Shown here: one piece after another, positions 62,995 to 64,000 of the stretch
Numbering within the stretch: position 1 is the first letter of the stretch
Layout of the letters: every line of letters begins with the position of its first letter
Assembly: GCA_938048735.1 (NCBI GenBank)
Contig: CALIUM010000007.1
Location: 1-64,000 of the forward strand
Reading direction: 5' to 3'
Length of the DNA: 64,000 nucleotides
Origin: an uncultured archaeon
GTDB taxonomy: Archaea > Thermoproteota > Bathyarchaeia > TCS64
The notes under the pieces: generated by a model
Databases searched by the model: none
Seen by the model: the letters and a program-made list of their open reading frames with translations, nothing else
Told to the model about the DNA's origin: nothing
Made by a program: the position numbers and the translations under genes

Positions 62995-63876
62995 TTAATG
63001 AACCATTCCGAATCTGTGCAGCTCCTCCTTGAATACGGATAGAGCTCTCTTCAGAGCCATTTGTCTCTCTACATATTGTTCTCCTGTTAATTCTCCCCTC
63101 CTTAATTCATCTTCTAATTCGACGAGCTGCCTCTCGACCTCATCTATCCTCATCCTCAGTATGTCCGCATATGTGGTGGTCGCCAACTCTGGCCATAGGG
63201 GTTCTAGATCTGCCCTTATGACGCCATCTTGGATCCTTAGGATCCTACCAGCCGCCCTGGCCACGGCCGGGTCGTGGGTAACCATTATCACGGTCTTCCC
63301 GAGTTCTCTATTCGCCCTAGACAGGTAATCCACCACCAATCTGGCCGTTGCTGTGTCGAGCTCCCCGGTGGGTTCGTCGGCTAGGATGAGGGGTGGATCG
63401 TTTGCTAGGGCTGCCGCGATGGCTACCCTCTGCTGTTCACCTCCGCTCAGCTCTCCTGGCTTGTGGTTCCTCCTCTCCCTTAATCCAACTATATCCATGA
63501 GCTCCTCGACCCTCCTCATCCTCTTTGACTTCGGAACCCCAAGGGCGATCATGGGCAGCTCTATGTTCTCCGCGGCGGTCAAGGTCGGGATCAGATTCAT
63601 CGTCTGGAAGATATGGCCTACCATTCTCCTCCGGTACTCCACGAGCTCATCCGGTGCGAGGCTTGTGACCTCGGTGTCGAAGACCTTCACGTATCCCGCG
63701 GTGGCCCTGTCCAGCCCGCCTAGTATGTTGAGGAGGGTGGTCTTGCCTGAGCCCGAGGGGCCTATTATGGCGACCATCTCCCCCTCCTCCACCTTCATAC
63801 TCAACCCCCTGAGGGCTTGTATCTCCAGAGCCCCGATCCTGTATACCTTCACGAGGTCTTTCACTAATATGGTCAT
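62995..63876 (-). CDS. MacB/LolD-type ABC transporter ATP-binding protein
   Basis: A 293-residue ATPase. Walker A GPSGSGKTT (near 39), Q-loop HIFQTMNLIPTLTAAEN, signature LSGGEQQRVAIA, Walker B LILADEPTGELD, switch His in VTHDP. Residues 235-293 add a charged helical extension (VERQLVELEDELRRGELTG) absent from minimal family members. It follows the FtsX-type permease gene by about 21 bases and energises it. Confidence 0.93.
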   Translation of the reverse strand: MTILVKDLVKVYRIGALEIQALRGLSMKVEEGEMVAIIGPSGSGKTTLLNILGGLDRATAGYVKVFDTEVTSLAPDELVEYRRRMVGHIFQTMNLIPTLTAAENIELPMIALGVPKSKRMRRVEELMDIVGLRERRNHKPGELSGGEQQRVAIAAALANDPPLILADEPTGELDTATARLVVDYLSRANRELGKTVIMVTHDPAVARAAGRILRIQDGVIRADLEPLWPELATTTYADILRMRIDEVERQLVELEDELRRGELTGEQYVERQMALKRALSVFKEELHRFGMVH

Positions 63877-63897
63877 CTGGTCTACCTCCAGCCTCCA

Positions 63898-64000
63898 TCA
63901 TTCCTCCAGGGTCCAAATGGGATGGAGGGATGCACGCCTCGCCGCGAATATTATGGGTATAACCACCGAGATCAGGATCAACCCTAAGACTGCTGAGAGG
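63898..64000 (-). CDS. FtsX/MacB-type permease, C-terminal end only
   Basis: The minus-strand frame ending at 63898 reads LSAVLGLILISVVIPIIFAA and then RRASLHPIWTLEE before the stop. A final transmembrane helix followed by an A-R-R-A-S..P...L tail is typical of MacB/FtsX permeases. The rest lies beyond the window. Confidence 0.75.
   Translation of the reverse strand, partial: LSAVLGLILISVVIPIIFAARRASLHPIWTLEE

Overview
The window is an archaeal chromosome segment. Diagnostic genes are archaeal ribosomal proteins (S13-S4-S11, L18e, L21e, L10e, L44e, S27e), RNA polymerase subunits RpoD, RpoF and RpoL, aIF5A with deoxyhypusine synthase, SRP54, Dph2, Csl4, TFS, PCNA, both primase subunits, a GINS protein, aIF2-alpha and an STT3/AglB oligosaccharyltransferase. 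The PCNA-PriL-PriS-GINS-L44e-S27e-aIF2alpha-Nop10 order, heavy AGG/AGA and ATA use and frequent TTG/GTG starts suggest a TACK-type, probably thermophilic, archaeon. The lineage cannot be fixed from sequence reading alone.

Layout. (1) 0.3-2.3 kb: a tRNA(CAU) gene with an apparent intron, a frameshifted tyrosine integrase, two CRISPR-like repeats and a tiny ribbon-helix-helix gene, which read as a decayed integrated element. (2) 2.4-10.9 kb: alanine racemase, then a membrane/redox cluster: NapH-like Fe-S protein, CcdA-like protein, membrane-anchored radical SAM enzyme, a polytopic membrane protein with an embedded spermidine-synthase-like domain, and an aldehyde:ferredoxin oxidoreductase. (3) 10.9-15.2 kb: a broken ClC channel gene, a VapBC pair, a class III aminotransferase and a decayed PIN gene. 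(4) 15.3-23.8 kb: a patchy, partly AT-rich metalloid-type island: an ACR3-like transporter, an Lrp-type regulator with a Cys-rich tail, two paralogous iron-sulfur proteins, a radical SAM/SPASM enzyme, ArsR, two thioredoxin-fold proteins and an ArsP-type permease, interrupted by an insertion sequence relic. Two near-identical palindromes and a second duplicated motif look like operators of this island. (5) 24.4-26.6 kb: a secreted or anchored nuclease and a DUF362 protein. (6) 26.9-29.4 kb: ribosomal protein/RNA polymerase operon. (7) 29.4-36.1 kb: rhomboid protease, thiamine-binding-type protein, an MNT/HEPN pair, FeoB with a DtxR-FeoA fusion, and a class II glutamine amidotransferase. (8) 36.1-41.4 kb: ilvB-ilvN-ilvC operon, a racemase-family protein and a second, divergent ilvC. 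(9) 41.4-49.3 kb: EF-Tu domain-2 protein, threonine synthase, HDAC-family deacetylase, PhoU-type regulator, ECF-S-like membrane protein, AglB and a GNAT protein. (10) 49.5-62.8 kb: an almost continuous co-oriented run of translation, transcription and replication genes. (11) 63.0-64.0 kb: an ABC exporter ATPase and the end of its FtsX-type permease.

The best candidate for an undescribed system is the 15.3-23.8 kb island. There, two proteins share an unusual N-terminal domain joined to a corrinoid-protein-type 4Fe-4S motif, beside a radical SAM enzyme, thioredoxin-fold proteins, two transporters and repeated operators. A second candidate is the redox cluster at 3.7-10.9 kb. All functional assignments come from motif recognition by eye; no database search was run.
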